Origin: NORP309 sp964352735
Lineage (GTDB): Bacteria; Pseudomonadota; Gammaproteobacteria; Xanthomonadales; Marinicellaceae
NCBI GenBank assembly: GCA_964352735.1
Contig: CAYGTC010000008.1
Coordinates: forward strand, 54,439 to 118,438
Direction: 5' to 3'
DNA length: 64,000 bases
The notes beneath the pieces were generated by a model. It saw only the letters and a program-made list of their open reading frames with translations, searched no databases and had not been told where the DNA came from. Positions within the stretch are counted from its first letter, which is position 1. Every line of letters begins with the position of its first letter. Below, one piece after another: positions 20,101 through 29,399 of this stretch. A program made the translations under genes and the position numbers.

Positions 20101-23100
20101 TCAAGACCCAAAAATTCGACACGAAAAATATCATGGGTGTTGATCACATGCTGCCATGCCTCTTTGAGTCTTTGGGCATCCAACGGCCCTGAAATTCGAT
20201 AACTCAGCTGTTCAACATAGTAAGCTTCTTGAGTGTTCATCTGTGAATGGAATATCATGCCTTGCTGTGGGCCAGTTAATTGACCTATGGCTTGAATCCT
20301 GCCCTTTTCAGGTGTCTTTTGGGCGAATTGCCAGAGTTGATTCAATTGGTGTTGCGCAATACCTGGGTACTCAGGAAAATCCGATGGTGTTGCACCAGCA
20401 TAAGGATGTGCTGAACAATGGCTGATCAATTCATTTAAGTTTTTGATGGTGTTGTTTAACAGCTCTTGAATGTGTTGCCCGGAGTGCAGGTTTTCATTGT
20501 AATAACAGTGCAATTTTAAGCGTTCTTTTTCGATGGCGCCTCCAAAAGCTAAAACATGACTGCGTTTTTGACGTGGGTCATTGCCTGAACCAGAGGCTTC
20601 AGAGGCCATACCAAACTCACTGTCACGCTCAGTACGCATTTGGCCCATGTAATTGAAACTGATTAAAGTCTTATCTTCACAAGTCAATGAATTGATGACA
20701 TCAGCATCTTGAGATAAATACTTCAATGCGCTAAAACCGACACCACCTTGAGGAACGGATTTCAGCTGTTCTTTTATTGATTTAAGCGCTGTAATGGGGT
20801 CATGTTTTTTAAGTGAAGTAAATCGCAAAGGGTAGATGGCTGTAAACCAACCAAGGGTGTTTGATAAATCCAGCTGATCGGCATGGCCATTTCGACCATG
20901 GCCTTCCATGTCAATCCGTATATTGTCAGTGTCACACCATTGGCTAAGGGCCAACAGTAAAGCCGTTAGAATTGTCTGTTCTACGCTGTTGTTATAGGCC
21001 AAAGGAGCAGCATACAGTAATGCTTTGGTGGCCTCATGAGAAAGTTGATGCGCTATCTTTTGCTCATCAATGATCAAATTGGGAGAGTTGGGGTCACAGT
21101 GAAGATCAGCATCGGTTGCTAAGCATTGTTGCTTCCAAAAATCCATTTCTTTTTTAAATTCGGACATTTGTGAAGACAGACATTGGCTCCATTGTCGATA
21201 ACTATGCGTTTTGGACAGGGCTTTACCGTGATAAGCTTTCATTAAATCTGACAATAATATGCGCCAAGAAACCCCATCCACAATCAAATGATGACAAATG
21301 ATGTGTAAACGGTCTTGTGCTTGATCTTCGGGCAAGGTGTAATGCACCAATTGCAATAGTTTACCTGTGGTGATGTCTAAAGATTTTTGCTCTGAATCAC
21401 AATTGGATTCGAGATGTTCTTGCCAATTGCCTTGATCATTCACCAATGAGACTTGTTTGATTTCATACAGTGGGTCCCATGGTCTTATGAATTGTCGCCA
21501 TGTGTTTTTATGTGGTGTGAATCTTGCTCGCAATAAATCATGATGTTGGGTCAGTGACGCAATGGCTTGGCGCATTTTTTTTAGGTCAAGGTCCTTTGGT
21601 ACCGTCAATAATACAGACTGATTCCAGTGGTTTGGGAAATCGCTAAAGTGTTCAAAAAACCAATGCTGCACAGGAGAAAGTCTGATATCTCCATGGTGTT
21701 TATTGTCCAATTCTTGTGTACTTTTTGCTGGTGTGGCACAGGCCGCCATATCTTTTAGGATTGGCTGTTTGAAAATTTGTTGAACGCTTAAAGCAAAGCC
21801 CACATCAAAAGCTTTGGCGACCAGTTGTATGGCAACGATTGAATCGCCTCCTGATTCAAAAAAGTGACTGTCATCGGAGAGGTCACTGATGTCCAATGCC
21901 AAAAGTTCTGACCAGATTTGTTTTATTTTATCATATTTATTATGGTTACTATTTACATTAAAAACATTTTTTAATTCATTGTTTTTAAATGAATATTTTT
22001 TATCATCATTGTGGTTTGTTATCAATAATTGCTTTTGATCAATTTTACCATTTTTAGTCAATGGAAACTGATCGATAAAAATCAGTCGAGCAGGGACCAT
22101 ATAATCGGGTAAGTGTTTTTGTATGTGATCGATAATGTGTGATTCCTGATAGGCCTCTGCTTTGGCTTCGATATAAGCGTAAAGCTTTTTAGCGTCTGCG
22201 TTGTCACCATGAGCGATAACGATGCATTCATCGGTCACTATTTGCCTCATCACAGAATCTATTTCATTGAGTTCTATGCGAAATCCACGAATTTTAACTT
22301 GTCTGTCCATGCGGCCTATGAATTCAAGGCCATTGTGCGTCAGTCTTACTTTGTCGCCCGTTCTGAAATGGTTTTGATCATCCAGTTTAATAAATTTATC
22401 TTCATTTGATGAATTGGCCCCAATATAACCAAGTGCCACTCCATGACCACTGATCAACAATTCACCGGTTTCACCTTGTGCAAGTGTATTCAATGAATCA
22501 TCCACCACTCTGATTTGTGTCGAACCAATGGGTTTACCAATGGGAATGCTTTGTTGCCAATCATGATCTCTGGGAATGGGGTAACAGCATGCGAAAGTTG
22601 TGGTTTCAGTTGGCCCATAACCATTGATGACAACTGTGTTGGAAAACTTGTCATAAAGCTTCTTAACGGCATGAGCAGAGACAATGTCTCCTCCTGTGAG
22701 TATATAGTTAAGCTCTGGAATGGTTGTTGTCTGAAGACTGTTTACCCATTGTTGAAATAACCCCGCAGTCAGCCACATGGTGTTGATGTGGTATCGTTGA
22801 ATGTGTTGATTGAGCTTTGATAAGTCCATGTATTCTTCGCTGTAAGCGATCAAACAACTGCCATTAAGCAAAGCACCCCAAATTTCGAAGGTTGCTGCAT
22901 CGAATGCCAAGTTTGAAGCATGCAACATCACCGTTTTGTTGTTCAATGTGACGTATTCAGGTCCACACACCAATCTTGCAATGGCCCGTTGAGGAATCAT
23001 GACTCCTTTGGGTTCGCCTTGAGTTCCTGATGTGAAATTGATGTATATGGGGTGTTCTTGCCCAATGGTGGCCTGTTCAAAATTGCTGTCCACTGTCAGC

Positions 23101-26100
23101 AGGCTTTGTTTGATTTTATCGGCATCCAACAATATACACTGTTCAATAAAATCAATTTTGGGATCGTGTTGTGAGTTGGATATCAAAAAGCGGCAAGCAC
23201 TGATGGATAACATCTGTTCTAATCTGTTAACAGGGGCAGATAAATCCAGTGGTAAATATGTCGCGCCCAGTTTTTGAATGGCAATGATACTGACAATTGC
23301 GTCTATACCGCGCGGTAATCTCAACGATACCACCTCTTTTTCTGTGACACCATATGTTTGTAAAAGCTTGGCTAACGCATTGGCGCGTTTGTTCAATTGC
23401 AAATAGGTGAGGCATATCTCTCCATCTATTATTGCAGGTGCATCGCTGTGATTTGCTACGGTGTCAAGAAAAATTTCTGGTACTGTTTTGTGTGAAACTG
23501 TTCTTGTTGTGCCGATCAGTTGAGCATATGTCGTGGGTTGATCAGGTCTATCAATTTGCCAATCAAAGCTCTGTTGATTCGATTGAGTCATGTGGTTCAA
23601 TATTGATGCGAAATCATCAAGCAGGTTTTGTGCAACGCCTTCATTGATGTTTCTGTAGCGCAGTCGTATGTCGAGTTTTTCACCAGGAATCACAACCATG
23701 GTCAGTGAATAGTTTGAATCCCCATGACCAGAAATGGGTTCGATGACAATGTTGCCGGCTTGGTGGGCTAAATTCGCATCAACTGGATAATTTTCATAGA
23801 CCAATAGGCTGTCAAACATTGTCTCGCCAGCTTCAATTTCAGCCAATCGTTGAATCTCCCATAAGGGCAAGTGACAGTATTCTTCTCGTTCTAATTGTTG
23901 TTGTTGAATGTTTTTTAACAGGTGATCCATGTGTTTGTCAGTTAAATCAACCCGCACAGGCACTGTATTGATGAAGGCACCAATCAATTCATTCACCCCG
24001 GTAATTTCAGTAGAACGACCTGATACTGTTGTGCCAAATACCACATCGTGATCGCCACTGTATTGATGGATCAACAAGGCCCATGCCGCTTGGCAGGCCA
24101 CGTTTAAGGTCTGCTGTTGTATTTGGCAAAATTGATTAAGTTGTAACCAATTGCTGCCTTCTATTGTTGTTTTTACTTCATTTGTTGGTTTAGTCGTTTT
24201 CTTGGTAGTTTTCTCGGCATGCGGCAAGTTCAGGTGGTTTGGTGTTAGAAAACCTTTTAATTCTTGTTGCCAATATTCTATTGCCGCAGAGTAAGGTTTG
24301 TTGTTCAACCATTGAGCATAGGATTGATAATCAGTCATTGTTGACAGATCGGCCGTTCTGTTTTCGATCAAGGCGCTATATTGCGCTAATACGTCACGCA
24401 GAACCAACGGAACAGACCATCCATCCAGTAAGGCATGGTGATAAGTCCAGATGAATTGATGACAGTCTTGTTCGCTGCGTATGCAATACATACGCATCAA
24501 AGGCGTTTGATTGTTGTCAAAACCAGCATGTCGTTCTGCTTCGATCAAGGCGCTAAAGCGTCGATTGAACTCTGTTTTATTGACATTTGCCCAATTCTCA
24601 TCATTCCAGTTTAAATCCATGTGTTTGAGGATGATTTGTACTGGAGTCTCTGAATCTATTCCCCAAAAAAAACTGCGCAATATGGGGTGTCGACTCAGGG
24701 TCATTTGCCATGCTTGTTGGAGTTTATTGCTGTCAAGGCTGCCTTTTAAACGGTAGGCAGCTTGTACAGAGTAGGCTCCATTTTGGTTAGTTATGCTGTG
24801 GAATAACATCCCTCGCTGTAAAGGCGTGACGGGATAAATGGCATCAATACCAATGGTTCGACTGTACTGTTCAAGTTCTTTCCATAATTTTTGCAAAGAT
24901 GTTTGATTCAAAGGGCTGTGTTTAAAATCACTTGTAATGATGGGTGTGTATTTATCATTTACAGTAACCTCATTCATGGTTTGTGCTGTTTTCTGGGTTA
25001 ATTCTGCTAACTTCTTAACGTCATTTTCGTTGAGTTGACTGTTATGCACTTGCCAGATCAATTGTATTTCATCTGTTGTTTTTACAAACCTGATTTTGCC
25101 ACCAAATTGTTGGTCTCCAATGCCATTGGGCAGCTGTTGTAATATGGGTGATTGATCAACCAATGCTAAATCGCTAAGACATATGAGCAAAGATTGACCT
25201 GATCTTGGCGGTGAAAGTTCGTTGCTGTATTGGCCCACCAGATAGCCTAATGATTTGCTGGTTGCTTTTCTAAATTGTTGTTTGAAGTTTTTAATATCCA
25301 ATGGCTGGTTGGCATGAATGACAGATTCGATGGGGCAAGGAAATAAAGTCCTAAAATCGCCAATTGAATCGGTAACTTTGCCACTCCAGAATGCATCATC
25401 CCGATTGGACCTCAACACATGACTGGCAACCACATCCAGTGTTAAGCATTCAGATAGTGCAGATGTGATCAGGTAAGCCAACACTTCTTCTTCTGAAAGA
25501 TAATGGAATCGAGCAATTTTTTCAAGTAAGGCTCTTTGTAAAACCACTGTTAATTGTAGGGTGTGTTCATTCAATGTATCAGCGTAGAAAATGTCTGTAT
25601 CATTTTGTTTTTTATGCCAAAATTCAATATCGTCTTTAAAATGTTCTTTACTGACGCTGTTAGCAGATTTTCGCAATTGCTTGTGCATGGCCTCAGCATC
25701 ATTGTCATATGAAACGGCATCGATTTGCTCTTCATTGACGACTGAATTGATAACGGAACTGATGTGTTGTTGTATTCGTGCTCGACTGTATTCATCTAGG
25801 TGGCACCCAAAAACAAGCAGCAACAATAACGTTTCTGATCTTTGGTTCGCTTGAATATTCAATACATGGGTACCTGATTGACCATTCAATTGACTTGTTA
25901 AAGTTTCAAGTTGTTGAAGTAATTGTTGCTGATTTAAAGGCGTTGATGTGTTGATTTCTCTATAACTTGCGATGTCAGAGAACGGAGTTATCCGCTGAAT
26001 GACCTTATCGGCTTGACAGACAAATTCAGAACGTAAACAGGCATGGTGTTCAATGATGATTTTCAAAGAAGCTTTGACTTGTGATTCTGTGAGAGGCCTG

Positions 26101-29100
26101 TCTGATTGAACACTCAGCAGTTGTGGACCTGATGCCTTAATGAATTGTTGCTTAAATAACCAGTGCTGCCAAATAGAAAGGGGTTGTTCGCCAATCGTTG
26201 TTTTTTTGTTGTGATTGGCTAGGGTGGTGTTTTGTAAAACTTCAGCCAATTGAAAGACAGTGGGGAATTCAAACAGTTGTGGTATTTGTAATGAAAGTCC
26301 ATCTTGTTTTGCCAATGAGACGATTTTTATGGCATGAATTGAATCTCCACCCAGTTCAAAAAAGTTACTGTGAATCGAGTTTATTGTGTTGCCAAGCACT
26401 GTCTCCCAATAGGATATTAATTGTTTTTGTAAAGCAGTCGTGGGTGGGCTTTTCTGGTCATCAGAATGGTGCAGCGTGATTGCTGGTAACTCTGTCGTGG
26501 CTATTTTTCCATTTGAAGTCAGTGGCAATGCATCCAAGAGCGCCAATGCTGAAGGGATCATATAACCTGGTAAGCGTTGTCTTAAGACATTTAAAATGTG
26601 TTGAGCCGTAACTTTGGATGTCAAATCAACTGACAAATAAGCGACCAATACCGGATGATTGCCTTGTTTTTGAATGGCGGCATGGGCTTGTCTCACACCA
26701 TTGCATTGCGTGAGCTCATTTTCTATGGCAGACAGCTCTATACGGTAACCGCGCAACTTCACCTGATTGTCTCGACGACCATGAAAAATGAGTTGCCCAT
26801 CATGATCCCAATGCACATGGTCACCTGTGCGGTAATAACGATGAGTAGTGTCATTAAGCGTTTTATGAACAAAGGCATGAGCGTCCAGATCAGGACGACA
26901 AAAATAGCCAGGAGTTAATCCAGCACCACCAATGTACAATTCACCGACAGCACCCAATGGTGTTAACCTTTGCTGCTGGTCAAGCACCAAACATGTGACA
27001 TTTTGAATGGGGCTTCCAATTGGCAATAAATCTAGAGTTGAGAGGTTTTCAGGCGCCTGCCAGACTGTCGCTGAGATGGTGGTTTCTGTTGGGCCATAAG
27101 CGTTAAACCATTGAACTTTTGGCAATTGTTCTCGCCAACAGCGAAGGGCTTGTGGACGGGCTGCTTCTCCACCCACAATCACTTTTTTCAATGATGTTAA
27201 TTTGTTCACATTCAGCTTTGAACCGACCCATGTATGCCAATAAGAGGTAGGCAGATCCAATGCTGTGATGCTTTGTTCAGCAATTAAATTTTCAAAAGAA
27301 CTGAGAGCAAGATCACTCCTGTCGTAAATGATCAAGGTTGCACCTGAGCATAAACTGGGCCATATTTCCTCTGCTGAAACATCAAAACCCATTGATGAAA
27401 ATTGTAAAATCCGATCATCGGTATTGAATGAATACCGTTTGATTGCGTCATCTATGTGATTTGCCAAACTGTCCTGTTTGATTGAAATGGCCTTGGGCTC
27501 ACCGGTGGTGCCTGAAGTGAACATGATGTAGGCGATGGAATCATTGTCATGATCTGTGAAACTGTGTTCTATCAAGGGTTGTTCGGCAAGTATATTGTTC
27601 TGTGTTGACCAGTCAAATAGTGAAAAGCCTACTGTTGACGGGTTGAATGTTTGTGGCCAGTCGATAGAACCATCAGTTATTGCAATCGCCACTTTGGCTT
27701 TATGCATCAAATCGTCAATGCGCTCTTTGGGTTGAGTCATCTCTATGGGCACATAACATGCCTGCGCTCTTAAAATAGCGATCATGCTGACAATGAATTT
27801 GATGCCTGAAGGCAAGCAAATGGCAACGCTTTGATTTTTGCTAATGCCATTTTGTATCAACCATTGAGCCAGTTGATTGGCTTGTGCTTGGAGTGCAGTG
27901 TAGGTGATTTTTTGACCCGCATCGATAATGGCAATTTTTTCAGCATGATGATTGGCAAAGGCATCAAATCGACTCAAAACTGAATCGATGTCATTTTGAC
28001 AGCCAGGACCTTGTCCAATATTCAGTAACTTTTGCCGCTGTGTCTCCTGTAATGTTACCAGTTCACTCAGCAGACTCTGGTGATTATTTACCATCTGCTC
28101 AATGATGCATTGGTAGTTTTGTATCAAACATTCTATGTCTTTTTGTTGATATTCAGAGGTTTTGAACTGTATGTTGAATGACAGTACGTCAGTAACTTTT
28201 GCAGCAATGGTTAAAGGGAAACTGGTTTTGTCTTCTAACAATACACGTGAAATTTCAAGATCCGACAGTGTTTGTTTGATACTCGGGTCGACTGGGAAAT
28301 TTTCAAACACAAAAAGGGTGTTAAACAATGGTGAACCATCGTTCACTTGACTGCATTTTTGAATCTCTGTTAATGGCAAAAAGCTGTATTGGTCTCGTTC
28401 TAATTGCTGAGTACGGAGGTTTTCCAACAGAGCAATCACATGGTCATTTGGGTTGATGTGTGATTGAACGGGTATGCTGTTAATGAACGCACCAATCAAT
28501 TCATTGATCTGTGAAATTTCAGAGGGCCGTCCAGATACGGTGGTACCAAAAACAATGTTATTGGTATCGCTATAGCGCTCTAGTAGAAGGCTCAAAGCCC
28601 CTTGACAGAGAATATTGAGGGTTAAACGGTGTTGTTGACAAAAGGCTTTTAAATGAGATGTGGTTTTCTTATCAAAGGAAACGTCTAATTCCTGAATCGC
28701 TGTCTCAGATTCTCCAGTTGGTGCACTCAAGTTTAATTGGGTTGGTTCTGTATGGTCTTTAAGTAGGCTCTTCCAGTAATGGATGGCTTGTTTTGAACTT
28801 TGTTGCTTGAGCCAGCTGATGTAATTGCGATAGATAGCAGGTGGTGGCAGTTGTGGGCTTAGACCTTTATTTAATGCATCATAAATATGAATCACATCAC
28901 GCAATACGAGGGGCACGGACCAACCATCGAGTAACGCATGGTGATAGGTCCAAATAAAACGAACGACATCAGACTCAAGTTGTAACCAATAAAATCGCAT
29001 TAACGGTGGGCGATCAACTGCAAATCCTGTTGTGCGCTCTGCCTCTGTGAGTTCTTTGAATCGTCTTGCACAAACCGCTGGCGAATGGTTTTTCCAGTCA

Positions 29101-29369
29101 TAAACTGACCACGATAACTCAGCCTTTTTGAGTATGACTTGAACGGGTTTATTGCTTGTCAGGCCAGCAAAAAGACAACGTAAAACCGGGTGGCGGGCAA
29201 TGGTCAATTCCCATGCTTTTTTAAACAGAGATTCGTTTAAATGACCACGAAGCTCATAAGCCGTCTGAACCACATATGCACCATCAGTGTCGGCTTCTGT
29301 ATGAAAGAGTAAGCCTTGTTGCAAAGGTGTCAGCGGATAAATTTCCGCAACGTTTTTTTTAATGTTCAT
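17133..29369 (-). CDS. NRPS, modules 5-7: C-A-T-E(degenerate)-C-A-T-E-C-A-T
   Basis: This 4078-residue trimodular synthetase has no TubC domain and begins directly with a DCL-type condensation domain (YPLTPLQQGLLFH; HHALLDGWS near residue 145), as expected after the upstream protein's C-terminal E domain. A1 pocket D-V-E-D-I-G-A-I-S resembles Arg/Lys-type codes and is a candidate for arginine or capreomycidine. An epimerisation-like domain (about 1060-1500) lacks its catalytic motifs. C2 (IYPVTPLQRGMLFH) is again DCL type. A2 pocket D-A-F-W-L-G-G-T-F matches valine. E2 (about 2590-3030) is intact with HHLIVDGVSW, EGHGRN and FNYMGQ, so D-Val is predicted. C3 has HHALMDGWS. A3 pocket D-L-Y-D-M-S-L-I-W resembles the Cys code except Asp in place of Asn. 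The acidic C-terminus (DDFEEGEL) may be the ligand of the next protein's TubC domain. RBS AAAGG lies 7 nt before the ATG; the gene starts 30 bp after the previous stop. Confidence 0.95.
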   Translation of the reverse strand: MNIKKNVAEIYPLTPLQQGLLFHTEADTDGAYVVQTAYELRGHLNESLFKKAWELTIARHPVLRCLFAGLTSNKPVQVILKKAELSWSVYDWKNHSPAVCARRFKELTEAERTTGFAVDRPPLMRFYWLQLESDVVRFIWTYHHALLDGWSVPLVLRDVIHIYDALNKGLSPQLPPPAIYRNYISWLKQQSSKQAIHYWKSLLKDHTEPTQLNLSAPTGESETAIQELDVSFDKKTTSHLKAFCQQHRLTLNILCQGALSLLLERYSDTNNIVFGTTVSGRPSEISQINELIGAFINSIPVQSHINPNDHVIALLENLRTQQLERDQYSFLPLTEIQKCSQVNDGSPLFNTLFVFENFPVDPSIKQTLSDLEISRVLLEDKTSFPLTIAAKVTDVLSFNIQFKTSEYQQKDIECLIQNYQCIIEQMVNNHQSLLSELVTLQETQRQKLLNIGQGPGCQNDIDSVLSRFDAFANHHAEKIAIIDAGQKITYTALQAQANQLAQWLIQNGISKNQSVAICLPSGIKFIVSMIAILRAQACYVPIEMTQPKERIDDLMHKAKVAIAITDGSIDWPQTFNPSTVGFSLFDWSTQNNILAEQPLIEHSFTDHDNDSIAYIMFTSGTTGEPKAISIKQDSLANHIDDAIKRYSFNTDDRILQFSSMGFDVSAEEIWPSLCSGATLIIYDRSDLALSSFENLIAEQSITALDLPTSYWHTWVGSKLNVNKLTSLKKVIVGGEAARPQALRCWREQLPKVQWFNAYGPTETTISATVWQAPENLSTLDLLPIGSPIQNVTCLVLDQQQRLTPLGAVGELYIGGAGLTPGYFCRPDLDAHAFVHKTLNDTTHRYYRTGDHVHWDHDGQLIFHGRRDNQVKLRGYRIELSAIENELTQCNGVRQAHAAIQKQGNHPVLVAYLSVDLTSKVTAQHILNVLRQRLPGYMIPSALALLDALPLTSNGKIATTELPAITLHHSDDQKSPPTTALQKQLISYWETVLGNTINSIHSNFFELGGDSIHAIKIVSLAKQDGLSLQIPQLFEFPTVFQLAEVLQNTTLANHNKKTTIGEQPLSIWQHWLFKQQFIKASGPQLLSVQSDRPLTESQVKASLKIIIEHHACLRSEFVCQADKVIQRITPFSDIASYREINTSTPLNQQQLLQQLETLTSQLNGQSGTHVLNIQANQRSETLLLLLVFGCHLDEYSRARIQQHISSVINSVVNEEQIDAVSYDNDAEAMHKQLRKSANSVSKEHFKDDIEFWHKKQNDTDIFYADTLNEHTLQLTVVLQRALLEKIARFHYLSEEEVLAYLITSALSECLTLDVVASHVLRSNRDDAFWSGKVTDSIGDFRTLFPCPIESVIHANQPLDIKNFKQQFRKATSKSLGYLVGQYSNELSPPRSGQSLLICLSDLALVDQSPILQQLPNGIGDQQFGGKIRFVKTTDEIQLIWQVHNSQLNENDVKKLAELTQKTAQTMNEVTVNDKYTPIITSDFKHSPLNQTSLQKLWKELEQYSRTIGIDAIYPVTPLQRGMLFHSITNQNGAYSVQAAYRLKGSLDSNKLQQAWQMTLSRHPILRSFFWGIDSETPVQIILKHMDLNWNDENWANVNKTEFNRRFSALIEAERHAGFDNNQTPLMRMYCIRSEQDCHQFIWTYHHALLDGWSVPLVLRDVLAQYSALIENRTADLSTMTDYQSYAQWLNNKPYSAAIEYWQQELKGFLTPNHLNLPHAEKTTKKTTKPTNEVKTTIEGSNWLQLNQFCQIQQQTLNVACQAAWALLIHQYSGDHDVVFGTTVSGRSTEITGVNELIGAFINTVPVRVDLTDKHMDHLLKNIQQQQLEREEYCHLPLWEIQRLAEIEAGETMFDSLLVYENYPVDANLAHQAGNIVIEPISGHGDSNYSLTMVVIPGEKLDIRLRYRNINEGVAQNLLDDFASILNHMTQSNQQSFDWQIDRPDQPTTYAQLIGTTRTVSHKTVPEIFLDTVANHSDAPAIIDGEICLTYLQLNKRANALAKLLQTYGVTEKEVVSLRLPRGIDAIVSIIAIQKLGATYLPLDLSAPVNRLEQMLSISACRFLISNSQHDPKIDFIEQCILLDADKIKQSLLTVDSNFEQATIGQEHPIYINFTSGTQGEPKGVMIPQRAIARLVCGPEYVTLNNKTVMLHASNLAFDAATFEIWGALLNGSCLIAYSEEYMDLSKLNQHIQRYHINTMWLTAGLFQQWVNSLQTTTIPELNYILTGGDIVSAHAVKKLYDKFSNTVVINGYGPTETTTFACCYPIPRDHDWQQSIPIGKPIGSTQIRVVDDSLNTLAQGETGELLISGHGVALGYIGANSSNEDKFIKLDDQNHFRTGDKVRLTHNGLEFIGRMDRQVKIRGFRIELNEIDSVMRQIVTDECIVIAHGDNADAKKLYAYIEAKAEAYQESHIIDHIQKHLPDYMVPARLIFIDQFPLTKNGKIDQKQLLITNHNDDKKYSFKNNELKNVFNVNSNHNKYDKIKQIWSELLALDISDLSDDSHFFESGGDSIVAIQLVAKAFDVGFALSVQQIFKQPILKDMAACATPAKSTQELDNKHHGDIRLSPVQHWFFEHFSDFPNHWNQSVLLTVPKDLDLKKMRQAIASLTQHHDLLRARFTPHKNTWRQFIRPWDPLYEIKQVSLVNDQGNWQEHLESNCDSEQKSLDITTGKLLQLVHYTLPEDQAQDRLHIICHHLIVDGVSWRILLSDLMKAYHGKALSKTHSYRQWSQCLSSQMSEFKKEMDFWKQQCLATDADLHCDPNSPNLIIDEQKIAHQLSHEATKALLYAAPLAYNNSVEQTILTALLLALSQWCDTDNIRIDMEGHGRNGHADQLDLSNTLGWFTAIYPLRFTSLKKHDPITALKSIKEQLKSVPQGGVGFSALKYLSQDADVINSLTCEDKTLISFNYMGQMRTERDSEFGMASEASGSGNDPRQKRSHVLAFGGAIEKERLKLHCYYNENLHSGQHIQELLNNTIKNLNELISHCSAHPYAGATPSDFPEYPGIAQHQLNQLWQFAQKTPEKGRIQAIGQLTGPQQGMIFHSQMNTQEAYYVEQLSYRISGPLDAQRLKEAWQHVINTHDIFRVEFLGLDSESSFQIIRQQAHLNWSENNLSDLDTTTQESTLKKLIEKDRIEPFVFDHAPLMRLRLCFESQSSAILTWTYHHALMDGWSMPLVFKSLFMAYKDAPNPLESTKSAPSFRRYLQWLGEQDKTAAKYFWKQYLKGFTSPTPLTVKKDTPDTRLTGADEIVRALSSTVYDQLQRLCKKLGITLNAICQTAWAALLTRYSGEQDVLFAITSSGRPGDIKGINDIVGPFINTLPSRIAISTDKELAEILSDVHMQQANIDKFGYLSLTDIQSESEVPNGIHLFESIFAFENYPIDDVIKENHLPITFKPLDWKSQTNFPLTVIWAPGETLDVKIQFMKQHFDANTIKRLVDHYLRIIEGMANEQHPLKVNLLTVHEQQQMLNWNNTNQPYNTEQCIHQLFSDQTHKTPDAIALYFEQKQMTYQTLNQKSTALAHELHRQNLAHIDSLIAVCLPRGFDQVIACLGIMKAGGAYLPLDPKWPVERRQKILKKGRASAIIATNAITQELSTHLTPLGLTAIDPSDVTPFSAHMTLNQVVKPNNLAYVIFTSGSTGEPKGVMIEHRSAVNTFIDINTRFNVSPQDRVLAVSALTFDLSVYDLFGVLSCGAAAVLPNDDQATNVRSWARLVEQHKVSIWDTVPQLMNILLEEAESDQTLNIKSLRTIMMSGDWIPLDLPQRIRNHLPNASINSLGGATEGSIWSITHPIVNHDPLWKSVPYGKPMANQQFHILDDQDQPCPIGVSGHLYIGGIGVARGYWADSDRTARQFRAHPETGETIYWTGDLAKYGEDGTIEFLGRSDFQVKINGFRIELGEIETALNQSDNIIRSVVIAHGSQTKEKSLVAYVITESTDFDEHLCYQKLQENLPRYMLPSAILRLDKIPLSSNGKVDRNALPKPSEDQLLKEYIAPQSSTEITISETWQSLLKCEKVGINDNFFDLGGHSLLATQMVSRLARILNIEVPMEMVFRVPTVKSLAQEIDELLANTNQDDFEEGEL
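24870..26190 (-). other. Degenerate epimerisation domain after module 5
   Basis: This segment occupies the E-domain position between the module 5 carrier (FFELGGDSI) and the next DCL condensation domain, and is E-like in length. The opening motif survives as PLSIWQHWLF. The catalytic HHxxxDG reads F1187-G-C-H-L-D1192-E1193, so both His and the Gly are lost. The EGHGR motif, which holds a catalytic Glu, reads VLRSNR, and FNYLGQ is absent. The intact E domain later in the same protein serves as an internal control. The reading frame is uninterrupted, so the domain is translated but predicted inactive. Confidence 0.8.
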
Positions 29370-29399
29370 AGTGTGCCTTTATTTACTGAGGTGTTGAAT

